61,922 nt of DNA, taken from positions 1 to 61,922 of the IMG/VR virus record IMGVR_UViG_3300042356_001388. The stretch is one strand, 5' to 3'. The notes beneath the pieces are model-generated. The model had not been told where the DNA came from, did not search any database, and saw nothing but the letters and a program-made list of their open reading frames with translations. Both the position numbers and the translations under genes were made by a program. Origin of the DNA: a virus. Numbering within the stretch: position 1 is the stretch's first letter; every line of letters begins with the position of its first letter. Of the stretch, positions 38,407 to 47,005 are shown one piece after another.

Positions 38407-38681
38407 TATTTTGATTCACTTCTGTAATGATTTATCGGCATATGCTCTTTGTCTGAAAGTTCTTCAATCACTAAAGTTTGCCAAAATGTTGTGTTTTGAA
38501 GAACATCAATCATCTCATCTTGTGTTACAACAATTTTAGTTAATGAATCAACTTTTGTCGTTAATGACTCAACCTTTTTTTCAGTTGATTTGACTTGAGT
38601 TCCTGTTCCACAACCTTTCAAAAAAATGAAAAGGACTAAAACAAATGTTGCAATTGGTAGGTATTTCTGAATTTTTTCCAT
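38406..38681 (-). CDS. Membrane-anchored coiled-coil protein, 91 aa, spanin-like layout
   Basis: One N-terminal hydrophobic segment (LPIATFVLVLFIFLKGC) followed by a coiled coil (STEKKVESLTTKVDSLTKIVV). The Cys after the helix could be lipidated, but it is not a clear lipobox. Size and layout resemble i-spanin-type proteins. It shares one base with the start of the four-helix protein. The role is a hypothesis. Confidence 0.55.
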   Translation of the reverse strand: MEKIQKYLPIATFVLVLFIFLKGCGTGTQVKSTEKKVESLTTKVDSLTKIVVTQDEMIDVLQNTTFWQTLVIEELSDKEHMPINHYRSESK

Positions 38682-38708
38682 AATATATTTTTTTATAATA
38701 TAATATTA

Positions 38709-38715
38709 ATAAATA
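38709..38715 (-). promoter_or_regulatory. Class B-type motif TATTTAT (distant)
   Basis: TATTTAT on the minus strand, 27 bases before the ATG at 38681, in the gap after the sigma factor gene. Confidence 0.35.
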
Positions 38716-38719
38716 TTAA

Positions 38720-39520
38720 TTAAAGATAATCAAACAAGATTCCAGATTCATTTCTTAACTTTCTTAAAGCTTTCTCTTTAATTTGTCTAACTCTTTCTTT
38801 TGTTAGATTAAAATCCTCACCAATATCTTCTAAAGTTCTTGGTGTACCTGAAAGTCCGAAATAATCTTCAATAATACATTTTTCTCTTTCATCTAAAATA
38901 CCTAAGATATCACCTAACTTTTGTTTCATTGCATCGTTGTTGTTAAATGAATGGTCAGGCATCAATGAATCATGATTAATGATAATGTCCACCAAAGTAT
39001 CTCCCTCCTCGTTAATCGTATTATCTAATCTGATTGTTGAGGGAAGATTAACGAATCTACTACTCATCTCTGTCAATCCTTCATCCGCACGTCTTTTTTC
39101 CTTTTGTAATTCTTGGACTACGTTTACTGGAAGTCGGATAGTTCTTGCGTTCTCATTCAAAGATTGTAGAATTGATTGTCTAACCCACCATACAGCGTAT
39201 GATATGAAACGTAAGTTTTTAGACCAATCAAAATTCTTTATTGCTTTAAGTAATCCAATGTTACCTTCAGCAATCAAATCAGGTAAATCTAACCCTTGAT
39301 TTTGGTATTGTTTTGCTACAGTAATTACAAATCGTAAATTACCTTCAACGAGTTCTCGTTCAATTTTTCTTTTTTCAAAATCCGTAGTTTCAGGATTAAG
39401 CATTTGTTTAGATAATTCCCTTTCTCTATCGGGGGTCATTACATCTATCTTTCTCAAATCGCGTAGATAGTTGTAGATTTCTTCTTGGTTGAACGGAATG
39501 GACTGGTTTTTTTCTTTCAT
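38720..39520 (-). CDS. RNA polymerase sigma-70 family factor (short RpoD type)
   Basis: 266 residues, close to Bacteroidota RpoD (~287). Region 1.2/2 is intact: LRKIDVMTPDRERELSKQML, VEGNLRFVITVAKQYQNQGL, DLPDLIAEGNIGLLKAIKNF, FISYAVWWVRQSILQSLNEN and ARTIRLPVNVVQELQKEKRR. Region 4 is ILDEREKCIIEDYFGLSG, TLEDIGEDFNLTKERVRQIK. No large insertions or N-terminal region 1.1. It can therefore bind core polymerase and recognise both a -7 and a -33 element. It has its own excellent class A promoter. It probably redirects host RNA polymerase to phage genes; which promoter class it serves is not known. Confidence 0.93.
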   Translation of the reverse strand: MKEKNQSIPFNQEEIYNYLRDLRKIDVMTPDRERELSKQMLNPETTDFEKRKIERELVEGNLRFVITVAKQYQNQGLDLPDLIAEGNIGLLKAIKNFDWSKNLRFISYAVWWVRQSILQSLNENARTIRLPVNVVQELQKEKRRADEGLTEMSSRFVNLPSTIRLDNTINEEGDTLVDIIINHDSLMPDHSFNNNDAMKQKLGDILGILDEREKCIIEDYFGLSGTPRTLEDIGEDFNLTKERVRQIKEKALRKLRNESGILFDYL

Positions 39521-39552
39521 AAATTGTCAGTGTGTTGTAGAATTTAGTGATA

Positions 39553-39583
39553 CAAAGATATAGCAATAAATAGTATCTCCAAA
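39553..39583 (-). promoter_or_regulatory. Class A promoter of the sigma factor, TTTG-N19-TATCTTTG
   Basis: TATCTTTG (39560-39553, minus strand) and TTTG (39583-39580) 19 bases upstream. The -33 box lies inside the stem-loop at the end of the gp46 gene. The sigma ATG is 32 bases downstream. Confidence 0.7.
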
Positions 39584-39608
39584 GAATTATTGTGAAACTT
39601 TGGAGATA
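39574..39608 (-). repeat. Stem-loop at the end of the gp46 gene
   Basis: TATCTCCAAAG and CTTTGGAGATA form an 11-bp stem around a 13-base loop, overlapping the gp46 stop and the sigma promoter. It lacks a clean T-run, so it is a terminator candidate only. Confidence 0.6.
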
Positions 39609-41956
39609 TTATCTGTTTTTGTGATTTTGATTACATTGTCCGCCCAATTTGAAATCATCGGGTTGTGGGTAATAACAAGAATGTTTTCAAAGTATTCTTT
39701 AATCTTAATAAAGAACTCATATACCATTTCAAGGTTATCGTTTGATATCTTACCAAATACCTCGTCAAATACTGTGATGTTTGGTTTAGGTAATGAACAT
39801 ACTTTGGCAAGGACCGCTCTCAAAGCAAGTGACGCAATTGTCTTCTCATATCCTGAACCAGTGGTCATAAGTTTTTCAACTTGAGTATTATTATCAATCA
39901 TCCAAAACTCAACTTCATTCTTTTCACTGATACGGATTTCCAATCTGAAATAACAAGAGTCCTGTAATAGTCGTTGTAATTCGGAATTGATAAGTGGCAT
40001 CATACTCTTCATAATTCTTTTAGCAATTCCATTCTTACCAAACAATTCCAAGTATAATTTATACTTAACTTCTTTCTCTTGTTCCTCAGCAATCTTTTCA
40101 ATAGTTTTCAAGTTAGACTCAATCTTTTCTTCATTTTGTTTAATTTGAAACTCCGAATTTGTAATTGCTCTTTGAACTTGTTCCAACTCTCTTTTTAATT
40201 CTTCCAATCGTAAATTAGCTTTAATTATCTGACTCTCAATTTGCTCATTAGATTTAATAACATCTTGCATCTCTCCGTATCGGTTGAGTTTTGCTTCAAG
40301 AGACTCTCGTTTAGTTTGGAGAGTTTCAATTGTGGCTTGAAACTTTTCAAATACTAATTTGTTCTTTTCGTATTCATCAAAGTCTTTTTTAAGTTTTACA
40401 AATGCCTGTTCTTTGTCGGATAATTCCTGCATTAACCCCTGTATTGAGGTTCTTTGGAGGATAAGTCCATCAAGTTCAGCGATTTTTGATTGTGTAATTG
40501 CAGCATTCATTAATTCAATACCGCAATGTTCACATTTAATCCCACCACTCACCGAACTCTTTAACTTCTCAATTGAGAATATGTTTGTATCAACCTCAAC
40601 CTTACTTTTATATGCCTTTTGGTATTCTTCTTTAATCTTATCGTGATTCTCTTCGTTGTAAAACTCTGATGGTTCAACTATTTTGATTGCGTCACGTAAC
40701 CCAATGTTATTATCAATTTGTCGTTTAAAATCATCAATCTCCCTTTGTGTTTGCTCAGGGTTCATTAATGTAAGTTCTTTCTCAACAGCAACTTTTGATT
40801 TTAACAAGTTATCACGATATTCCTGTCCCTTTTCAATCCTTCCATTAACATCTACAATCTTTGTTTGGTCTTCTTTAATTGTAGTTTTGATTGATTCATT
40901 TAACATAACCAACTCTTCATTTTGAGTCTTCAATGACTCTGTATTGTAGATGTTGGAAATCATTGATTTAGAAAATACCGAATAGATTTCTTTACCAGTT
41001 TCTTCCTTTCTTTTAAGAAAATCAAGTCCCAAGAATCTTGATAGAACTTGACCACGAGCAGTTGGTTTCGCTTCCAACAAATCTTCAAGATTAGTCCCTG
41101 TGGTTAAAATAGTCATCAAGAAATCATCATAACTTCCAATAGATGTTTTGATAAAGTTCTCAGTTTCACGTCTTTGTTCACCTGTAAATTTAACCAATGA
41201 ACCATCAGGGTATTTCTTAAAGAAATCTAATTCAGTTTTAACATTCCATTCACCAGCCTTTGATTTCTTACGTTCAAGTTCACGAACAATGATGTAATCC
41301 TCACCATCAATAACAATCTCACCACGAACAGATACTTTGTCCTTTCCTGAATATCGGTTGAATACCTCTTCAGCCTTGTTTGTCTTCGTAGTCGTATTGA
41401 AGAATAAGAATAACAACAAGTCAACTGATAATACGGTCTTACCTCCGAAGTTGGGTGGGTCGGATTCAATCACAGTGATACCCCCTAACTTTTCAAAGTT
41501 AAGGGTTTGATTATCACCGTAAGATAAGAAATTTGAGAACTCAATCTTTTTAATAAACCACTTTTTGAACGTCCCCACCTCTTCTTGTTCTGCAATCATT
41601 TTATTATTAACTGCCGAATCAATTTTTAGAATGTCTTCGTAAAGATTTACTTGTCCTTTAGATTCAAGAATGGATTTCATAAGTTCGTGTTGAAAGTTCT
41701 CATCCATAATATTGAATGACACGTCAACATTATCCTGAACTTCTTCACTCTTTTTAAGTTTGGTAATAACATTAACACTAGTTGTGTTGTACTTCTTTTG
41801 GAAGTAATGTTTTACGTTCTTTAACTTTTCTTGTGTGAAGTTTTCAGGAGCGTCTTCCCATACGACTTGAACGTATGGGTTCTCCAACTTATTAAAATCC
41901 AAATCTTTAATCATTTTTACTCTTTCTAAATTTAGCGGTTTGTCAAATAGGTCCAT
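39587..41956 (-). CDS. 46: Recombination nuclease subunit gp46 (SbcC/Rad50-like)
   Basis: 789 residues. The N-terminal ATPase lobe starts with KIEFSNFLSYGDNQTLNFEKLGG and has the P-loop SDPPNFGGKTVLS. Long coiled coils flank a zinc-hook Cys pair (KCEHCGIEL). The C-terminal lobe has the signature TTGSGYEKTIASLALRAVLA and Walker B PNITVFDEVFG. With gp47 it forms the SbcCD/Rad50-Mre11-type complex that resects DNA ends for phage recombination and replication. The first ~100 residues before the P-loop lobe are an extra domain. It overlaps the next small basic gene by one base. Confidence 0.95.
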   Translation of the reverse strand: MDLFDKPLNLERVKMIKDLDFNKLENPYVQVVWEDAPENFTQEKLKNVKHYFQKKYNTTSVNVITKLKKSEEVQDNVDVSFNIMDENFQHELMKSILESKGQVNLYEDILKIDSAVNNKMIAEQEEVGTFKKWFIKKIEFSNFLSYGDNQTLNFEKLGGITVIESDPPNFGGKTVLSVDLLLFLFFNTTTKTNKAEEVFNRYSGKDKVSVRGEIVIDGEDYIIVRELERKKSKAGEWNVKTELDFFKKYPDGSLVKFTGEQRRETENFIKTSIGSYDDFLMTILTTGTNLEDLLEAKPTARGQVLSRFLGLDFLKRKEETGKEIYSVFSKSMISNIYNTESLKTQNEELVMLNESIKTTIKEDQTKIVDVNGRIEKGQEYRDNLLKSKVAVEKELTLMNPEQTQREIDDFKRQIDNNIGLRDAIKIVEPSEFYNEENHDKIKEEYQKAYKSKVEVDTNIFSIEKLKSSVSGGIKCEHCGIELMNAAITQSKIAELDGLILQRTSIQGLMQELSDKEQAFVKLKKDFDEYEKNKLVFEKFQATIETLQTKRESLEAKLNRYGEMQDVIKSNEQIESQIIKANLRLEELKRELEQVQRAITNSEFQIKQNEEKIESNLKTIEKIAEEQEKEVKYKLYLELFGKNGIAKRIMKSMMPLINSELQRLLQDSCYFRLEIRISEKNEVEFWMIDNNTQVEKLMTTGSGYEKTIASLALRAVLAKVCSLPKPNITVFDEVFGKISNDNLEMVYEFFIKIKEYFENILVITHNPMISNWADNVIKITKTDNISKVSQ

Positions 41957-42246
41957 TAAAATGGAGAATTACTACTTGGTTTGTAATCAATTGTAATGCT
42001 ATCAGTATCATTTGTACCTTCAAATGAACCTACTTCATCATTTACTTGTTCTGATTCAACAACTTCTGAAGTTCTATCCAAGACCTCTTGTTCTTTGGCC
42101 TTCTCATACTCTTCTTTCAATTTGTTAATTTGTTCCATCATCTTGGCCTGATATTCCTTTTGGAATTTTACTTCTTGAGCTTTAACTCTTTTTGTACGAG
42201 CCTGTGACTTTTGCTTGTGATTTTTTCTTTGTTTTGACTTTGGCAT
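41956..42246 (-). CDS. Small basic coiled-coil protein between gp46 and gp47, 96 aa
   Basis: The N-terminus is strongly basic (MPKSKQRKNHKQKSQARTKR), then a helix (EVKFQKEYQAKMMEQINKLK) and an acidic, Ser/Thr-rich end (VESEQVNDEVGSFEGTNDTD). Likely nucleic-acid binding by charge. No named family. Its stop shares one base with the gp46 ATG. Confidence 0.6.
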   Translation of the reverse strand: MPKSKQRKNHKQKSQARTKRVKAQEVKFQKEYQAKMMEQINKLKEEYEKAKEQEVLDRTSEVVESEQVNDEVGSFEGTNDTDSITIDYKPSSNSPF

Positions 42247-42258
42247 ATTTATTTGTTT

Positions 42259-42615
42259 TTAAAGATTTGTATTTGTTGGTCGGTTTTCTTCAAACCATTC
42301 TACCATTCCATTAAATGCCCACACGAAACCTGAGGCTAATAGTCCATCAAAGAACCAAGAAATGTATGGTGTTAGATTAAATAATTCATGTGTTGGTGAG
42401 TATACAAATACCCCTGTAAAGAACCCTACCCAAGTTGAGCAACACATCATACAGGTTATAATCCCTGAGATGAAATCAAATAAATGTGAGAACACAGGTA
42501 TTTTACTTTCTCCCCATTTAATAATAGTGTTTCTTAAATTTGCAAAAATACTTCCGTAAACCATAATGTTCGTAAATCCGTACGTCATTATAAACCATGC
42601 TAATAATACTGTCAT
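42259..42615 (-). CDS. Membrane protein, 118 aa
   Basis: Hydrophobic segments: VLLAWFIMTYGFTNIMVYGSI, FISGIITCMMCCSTWVGFFTG and a third near ISWFFDGLLASGFVWAFNGM. A CxxCC-like cluster lies in the second (CMMCCS). The C-terminus is charged. Its start overlaps the upstream gene stop by four bases. Role unknown. Confidence 0.65.
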   Translation of the reverse strand: MTVLLAWFIMTYGFTNIMVYGSIFANLRNTIIKWGESKIPVFSHLFDFISGIITCMMCCSTWVGFFTGVFVYSPTHELFNLTPYISWFFDGLLASGFVWAFNGMVEWFEENRPTNTNL

Positions 42616-43106
42616 AATAAATCTTTTAAGTTTGAATTTTTCATATAGAAAGCATAAGAACTTTTTGTTAGATTTTCAAGTTCCGCAATCCTTTTGTTTA
42701 ATTTTTCTATTGTTTCATTTTTATCACCTATTTGACCATTTAAAGCCATAAGCGTTTGCTGTAATTTACTACATTCAGCTTCTTTTCTGTCGTCTAATTT
42801 ACCTTTGAGAATATAAATTTCATTTTGAAGTTCTTCAATCTTTTCAGTATTTTCAATTGCCTTTTCAACAATAACTTCTTTCTCAACTATAACCTCTTTA
42901 ACAACTTCCTTTTCAAATTCTCTTTCAATCACATCAGGTAAAGTCCCTTGGTTAAGTAAACCATATTTTTCAATATAATATCCTTTACGAAAACACAGTT
43001 TAACAAATCCATCTTCGTCAGTAATCTCATTTAACTTACAGAAAGATTTGAAATCCTCAATATCTTGTTTTGATAGATTAATAATTAACGAGTCTTTCTG
43101 TTCCAT
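42612..43106 (-). CDS. Coiled-coil protein, 164 aa
   Basis: Start MEQKDSLIINLSKQDIEDF. The first ~55 residues form a small domain (FCKLNEITDEDGFVKLCFRKGYYIE); then a Val/Glu-rich run (VVKEVIVEKEVIVEKAIEN) and a long coiled coil (EELQNEIYILKGKLDD). It overlaps the gp47 gene by 29 bases in another frame. Possibly a structural or scaffold accessory protein; no enzyme motif. Confidence 0.6.
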   Translation of the reverse strand: MEQKDSLIINLSKQDIEDFKSFCKLNEITDEDGFVKLCFRKGYYIEKYGLLNQGTLPDVIEREFEKEVVKEVIVEKEVIVEKAIENTEKIEELQNEIYILKGKLDDRKEAECSKLQQTLMALNGQIGDKNETIEKLNKRIAELENLTKSSYAFYMKNSNLKDLL

Positions 43107-43857
43107 TTTCAATATCTTCGTATGAGTTTATCCTAAATGCTACAAATGGTTTTGGGTTATGCAAATCTACGGTAAAATATTCATCTTTCTCAACATCATA
43201 TATACCATATCCGTGTTTTGTAATTGTTTCACCATAGTTTTGACATATTGTTGACCCTATCATATAGGCTTTCTTCCCACCAGGAATATCAAAGATTTGT
43301 CTTTTATGAATGTCGCCACAAAGAACCAAATCACATCCATCAAATTTTGAAGCCTCAAATCCATCCTCAAACTTGAATCCAAGATTTGTAGTTAATCCTT
43401 GAACTGGTCCGTGAAATAAACCAATCTTAACTCTGTCAGATTTTTCAATATCAGGTGGAATATTATGGTCCATAAGTGAATACACACACCAATCAATGTT
43501 TTGGTCAGTATACACACCTCTATTCTTATAATAGACAACCATCTCGTTTTTAAGTGAATCCACAACAGGAGTCAAAGCATCCAATCGTTCCATATTGTTT
43601 TCAAGGAAGTCGTGGTTACCAGGTATTAAGATTGTTTTAGCAATCTTGGAACATTCCGTCAATACCCAAGCAATAAACTCAACAAGTTCAGGAGTCATTT
43701 GATTTTTTGAATGAACCAAATCACCTGTAAATACAATTCGGTCAGGAGCAATTTGTTTCCATTCTTCAAAAGCCTGTATTAGTATCTGACGATACAAATC
43801 GTGGTCTTTAAACAATCTGATGTGTAAATCTGAAAAATGTACTAATTTTTTAATCAT
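43078..43857 (-). CDS. 47: Recombination nuclease subunit gp47 (SbcD/Mre11-like)
   Basis: 259 residues, shorter than T4 gp47 (~339), so the C-terminal capping domain is reduced. Phosphodiesterase motifs in order: LVHFSDLHIR (D-x-H), IVFTGDLVHS (G-D), ILIPGNHDFL (G-N-H-D), IGLFHGPV (H) and LVLCGDIHKRQ (G-D-x-H). It forms the nuclease half of the gp46/gp47 complex. It is separated from gp46 by three small genes, an unusual arrangement, and overlaps the coiled-coil gene. Confidence 0.95.
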   Translation of the reverse strand: MIKKLVHFSDLHIRLFKDHDLYRQILIQAFEEWKQIAPDRIVFTGDLVHSKNQMTPELVEFIAWVLTECSKIAKTILIPGNHDFLENNMERLDALTPVVDSLKNEMVVYYKNRGVYTDQNIDWCVYSLMDHNIPPDIEKSDRVKIGLFHGPVQGLTTNLGFKFEDGFEASKFDGCDLVLCGDIHKRQIFDIPGGKKAYMIGSTICQNYGETITKHGYGIYDVEKDEYFTVDLHNPKPFVAFRINSYEDIENGTERLVNY

Positions 43858-44087
43858 AGGTCTAACTTTTTAGGTTCTTCAAAGAATGGATTTAACTCGT
43901 CATTGATGTGACCACACTTAATACAAGAATAAGTTGGGAATGGCACGACGGTATCTTCTGATGAACCTGTTAGAAGTTTTGGTACTTTTTTTAAGTAGGT
44001 AACCTCTTTAAATTGGTCAAACCCACAGGACTCGCACACAATAAAGTCCATTTCTCGTAAATTAATTCTTGGTTTTTCTAGTTCCAT
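43854..44087 (-). CDS. Zinc-ribbon protein, 77 aa
   Basis: Two CxxC pairs (VCESCGF and SCIKCGH) framing a beta region, with a Lys/Pro-rich end. Zinc ribbons of this size in phages often act in transcription or DNA metabolism. The stop overlaps the gp47 ATG by four bases, indicating coupling. No specific partner is known. Confidence 0.7.
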   Translation of the reverse strand: MELEKPRINLREMDFIVCESCGFDQFKEVTYLKKVPKLLTGSSEDTVVPFPTYSCIKCGHINDELNPFFEEPKKLDL

Positions 44088-44088
44088 A

Positions 44089-44442
44089 TTACTTATTTAA
44101 TAAAATTATTCCTATCCCTGTTCCAGTTAACCCCACCCCTGTTATCATCATGAATGGTCTCGTTGATTGACTTATGAAGGGTCTATATACCCAACCATTA
44201 CTTGTAGGTCTTTTCCAAGCCTCTTTACCTTCATATATGTCCAATCCAATCATTGTCAATCCACCAATAACCATTGTTATACCTGTTTTCCTATTCTCAT
44301 AAGCGTCAGACTTCCAAACATTTTTCACAGATTGGATTGTCTGAGGTTCCACATATAATTTAGGTTCTTTAATGTCTAAAGACATTTGACCATAACTTTG
44401 TAATGAAAGTAACAAAGTTAATATTAATATTACTTTACGCAT
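44089..44442 (-). CDS. Exported membrane protein, 117 aa
   Basis: Start MRKVILILTLLLSLQSYGQ (signal peptide). A soluble part (LYVEPQTIQSVKNVWKSDAY) follows, then two hydrophobic segments (TGITMVIGGLTMIGLDIY; PFMMITGVGLTGTGIGIILL). The start is chosen to minimise overlap with the lipoprotein. No function is known. Confidence 0.6.
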   Translation of the reverse strand: MRKVILILTLLLSLQSYGQMSLDIKEPKLYVEPQTIQSVKNVWKSDAYENRKTGITMVIGGLTMIGLDIYEGKEAWKRPTSNGWVYRPFISQSTRPFMMITGVGLTGTGIGIILLNK

Positions 44443-44579
44443 TCTTGTGGGATTTGACATTTATCATAAGCCGCACATTTTGGATGTTTTGACACACATC
44501 CTGTTAATACTACAAGGGTTACCCCCAAAATAATTCCTCCTAATAAGGACAATAATAATTTTTCTTGGTTATTTTTCAT
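44430..44579 (-). CDS. Small lipoprotein, 49 aa
   Basis: Signal sequence with a lipobox: LLGGIILGVTLVVLTGC, then a short exported part with three more Cys (SKHPKCAAYDKCQIPQEC). It would be lipidated at the first Cys and anchored in a membrane. Lipoproteins of this size in phages can be superinfection-exclusion or o-spanin-type proteins. The assignment rests on the lipobox alone. Confidence 0.6.
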   Translation of the reverse strand: MKNNQEKLLLSLLGGIILGVTLVVLTGCVSKHPKCAAYDKCQIPQECVK

Positions 44580-44611
44580 ATGTTTAAATATACTAATAAA
44601 TTATATAATGG

Positions 44612-45466
44612 TCAAATCAAATATTTTTTAATATCCATTTCCATAATTGTGTTCAACACTTCTTGTGGAACTTTGTATTCAGTAAATTCTGAATTATCTT
44701 GCAATAATACGACAACACATCCATATAATTTCAAATGTTCATATTTTGACCCTTCCAACATTTTCAACAATAATTTACCATATAAAGGTAACTGAACATA
44801 GTAGTGACCAAGCGCATTGTTTGGTTGGCTTTCAAATGGTTTATACATTGATTTGGTAAACTTGTTAGTCAAAAAGTTTTTTGGTTTGTTTGTTTTCCAG
44901 TCGGTAATAACCAATCCAAAGCTATCTTTTGTTCTATTAACAATCAACCATACTTTATCAGGTTGTCCTGTATAACCTAAAACAGGATGTCCCAAAACCA
45001 TTTCAGTATCAAGCAATACAGCCCCTCTATCCTTCATTAACTTTAAGAATTTAGAGCCTGCGGTAATCATACTATCACCTTTTAATATCTGTTCAATATC
45101 ACATTCAAAGATTGGTTGTCGGACTTCTTTATATCCACCATTTTGTTCAATAACTTTCTTTTCAAGCATATAGTGAACACGACTACCCATATTTGTGGAG
45201 TAATCACCGGCAGCCGCCCATTCTTTCTTTAATTGTTCTTGTAAATCAGGGTCACCACCACTTTTCTTATACGACGCTTCCTCAACTGGAAACTCCTCAT
45301 AAAACTTTTTAATAACCTTTGATACCGATGGAAAATTGTTCTTGACTTCACCATCCACATCCTTCATAAAATACGTGTGAGTATCTTCAATAAAGGTTAA
45401 GTTTAACTCTTCTTGTTTTTGCTTGATGATATCCCGTATCTCTAACGCAACTTCATTTAAATCCAT
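44612..45466 (-). CDS. PD-(D/E)XK exonuclease (RecB/Cas4-like family)
   Basis: 284 residues. Conserved features: the first helix with SRVHYMLEKKV, the acid in LDTEMVLGHPVLGYTGQPDKV (GxxD), the D-x-K core VITDWKTNKPKNF, and HYYVQLPLYGKLL (Q-x-x-x-Y). This order is typical of phage PD-(D/E)XK nucleases that degrade host DNA or process recombination intermediates. The stop of the primase gene lies two bases upstream. Confidence 0.85.
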   Translation of the reverse strand: MDLNEVALEIRDIIKQKQEELNLTFIEDTHTYFMKDVDGEVKNNFPSVSKVIKKFYEEFPVEEASYKKSGGDPDLQEQLKKEWAAAGDYSTNMGSRVHYMLEKKVIEQNGGYKEVRQPIFECDIEQILKGDSMITAGSKFLKLMKDRGAVLLDTEMVLGHPVLGYTGQPDKVWLIVNRTKDSFGLVITDWKTNKPKNFLTNKFTKSMYKPFESQPNNALGHYYVQLPLYGKLLLKMLEGSKYEHLKLYGCVVVLLQDNSEFTEYKVPQEVLNTIMEMDIKKYLI

Positions 45467-45467
45467 T

Positions 45468-46373
45468 TTAATAATTCATTTGATAAAAATAATCATTGAT
45501 GTTACCTCTTAGGTCGGCAACATCTTTTCCTTTTGGTGGTTTAATTACCTTAACTCTCCCTCTTAACTTACCACCATTAAGAGTGTTATATAGTTTTTTT
45601 GTATTTTCCCAAGCATCCTCATCCAAACAAATGATAATGTCAGATTCTGCCTTGGTATAAATAGACTCAAATAACAAGTCGTACATTATCTTACCCAAAA
45701 GTATAACAGGATTTGGAGTGAACATTCCATCAAAAACCCCTTCACAAATATAAATGGGTTGTGTCCAATCAATCAACCTCTCGTTGAATATAATTTTTTG
45801 TTTCTCGGCTTCGGGGTTTTTATACTTTGTCTTTGTATTAAACCATGCTCTTGACACAAAATAGTTTAATTCATCTTCAAGATTATAGGATGGGACAATT
45901 ATCCTTCCCGCATATTCACCATCTGACGCGAATCCAATATTATATTTTTCAATAATGTCATCAGTAATCCCCCTTGAACGAACATAGTTTAATGCCTGTT
46001 TATGAGGGGGATAATTTGGGTTAATGTCTTTGAATAATGTGAATTCTTTTGGTAGTCGTATCTTATTATATTCTCTTTCCCTTTGTTTGTGTTCTTCGGG
46101 TCGGAACATTTCATAAGTTTTCTTTTGGTCTTTAGTTCCGAAGTTATCAATTAGTTTACCTAATACTCCGTGTGTTCCACTCGTTTCAGAACAAGACCAA
46201 CACTTATATACGTGGTCATAAATGTTTATTTCAAGGTTACCTTTGTTTTTACCATCGTCACAATAAGGACAATTAACAGATATTTGTCCTTTAGATTGAT
46301 AATAATGTTTTTCTTTACCAAAGATATCCCTGATAATATCAACTATTACTTCTGATTCAATATTCTCATTCAC
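45468..46373 (-). CDS. DNA primase (DnaG/Toprim family, gp61-like)
   Basis: 301 residues; the start is GTG. N-terminal zinc motif: NCPYCDDGKNKG ... KCWSCSETSG (C-x2-C ... C-x2-C). The Toprim domain has IYICEGVFDGMF (E-G motif) and DIIICLDEDAWEN (D-x-D), ending VIKPPKGKDVADLRG. It makes RNA primers for phage replication. A separate helicase is not in the window. Shorter than bacterial DnaG (~600), close to small phage primases. Confidence 0.9.
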   Translation of the reverse strand: MNENIESEVIVDIIRDIFGKEKHYYQSKGQISVNCPYCDDGKNKGNLEINIYDHVYKCWSCSETSGTHGVLGKLIDNFGTKDQKKTYEMFRPEEHKQREREYNKIRLPKEFTLFKDINPNYPPHKQALNYVRSRGITDDIIEKYNIGFASDGEYAGRIIVPSYNLEDELNYFVSRAWFNTKTKYKNPEAEKQKIIFNERLIDWTQPIYICEGVFDGMFTPNPVILLGKIMYDLLFESIYTKAESDIIICLDEDAWENTKKLYNTLNGGKLRGRVKVIKPPKGKDVADLRGNINDYFYQMNY

Positions 46374-46401
46374 TCAGCAATAATAAGAATAAAATCTTAA
46401 A

Positions 46402-47004
46402 TTACCAAATATTATCTTGTTTCATTTTTCCCAGGACACAAGTATAAGCATCTGTTTGGTCAAAATTTTCTTTTTTCAGAGTATTGTTACGAGTATATTG
46501 CCAATTAATTTGAGGCTCTTTTTTAGCAACTAATTTCCAGATGATTTCTTTCTTGTCACAATCTTTAGGATACCCACCAAATAAGACATGCTTACCTTTA
46601 TCGTTTGGTTTAACCAATTCAGGAAATGCATATTTTCGTGAATTATAAGTAGAAATAAAATCAGGAACAATTCCAAAGCAATCATAAATTTCTTTTGTTA
46701 TAAGTGTGTTATACCTCATCAAAGTCCCAACAGTATTGATGTTGTTTGAATTAAGCAGAGGTTCTTCAATGACTACTTTGGTTATACCTAAATCTTTATA
46801 CCTTTCCAATTTAGCCCTGAAGATTAAAGCCTTTTCAATTAACTCTTCAATTTTATTTTCCTTTTTAGGTTTGGGAACAGGTGATACGTGGGTTAGCTCC
46901 AACAATTCTTTTGTTTGCATATCAAACAATGCCCATCCGATGGTTTTAGTACTAACGTCCAATCCTAATACTTTAGGTCGGTTTTCAAGTTTTCTTCTTG
47001 CCAT
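46402..47004 (-). CDS. RuvC-like nuclease, possible Holliday-junction resolvase
   Basis: 200 residues with RNase-H-fold motifs: KVLGLDVSTKTIGWALF (first Asp), KVVIEEPLLNSNNINTV (Glu) and a late ENFDQTDAYTCVLG (two Asp). The order matches RuvC-type resolvases. In T4-like phages resolution is normally by gp49, so this may substitute. It precedes the tail genes by one base (TAA then ATG), suggesting operon continuity. Confidence 0.85.
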   Translation of the reverse strand: MARRKLENRPKVLGLDVSTKTIGWALFDMQTKELLELTHVSPVPKPKKENKIEELIEKALIFRAKLERYKDLGITKVVIEEPLLNSNNINTVGTLMRYNTLITKEIYDCFGIVPDFISTYNSRKYAFPELVKPNDKGKHVLFGGYPKDCDKKEIIWKLVAKKEPQINWQYTRNNTLKKENFDQTDAYTCVLGKMKQDNIW

Positions 47005-47005
47005 A

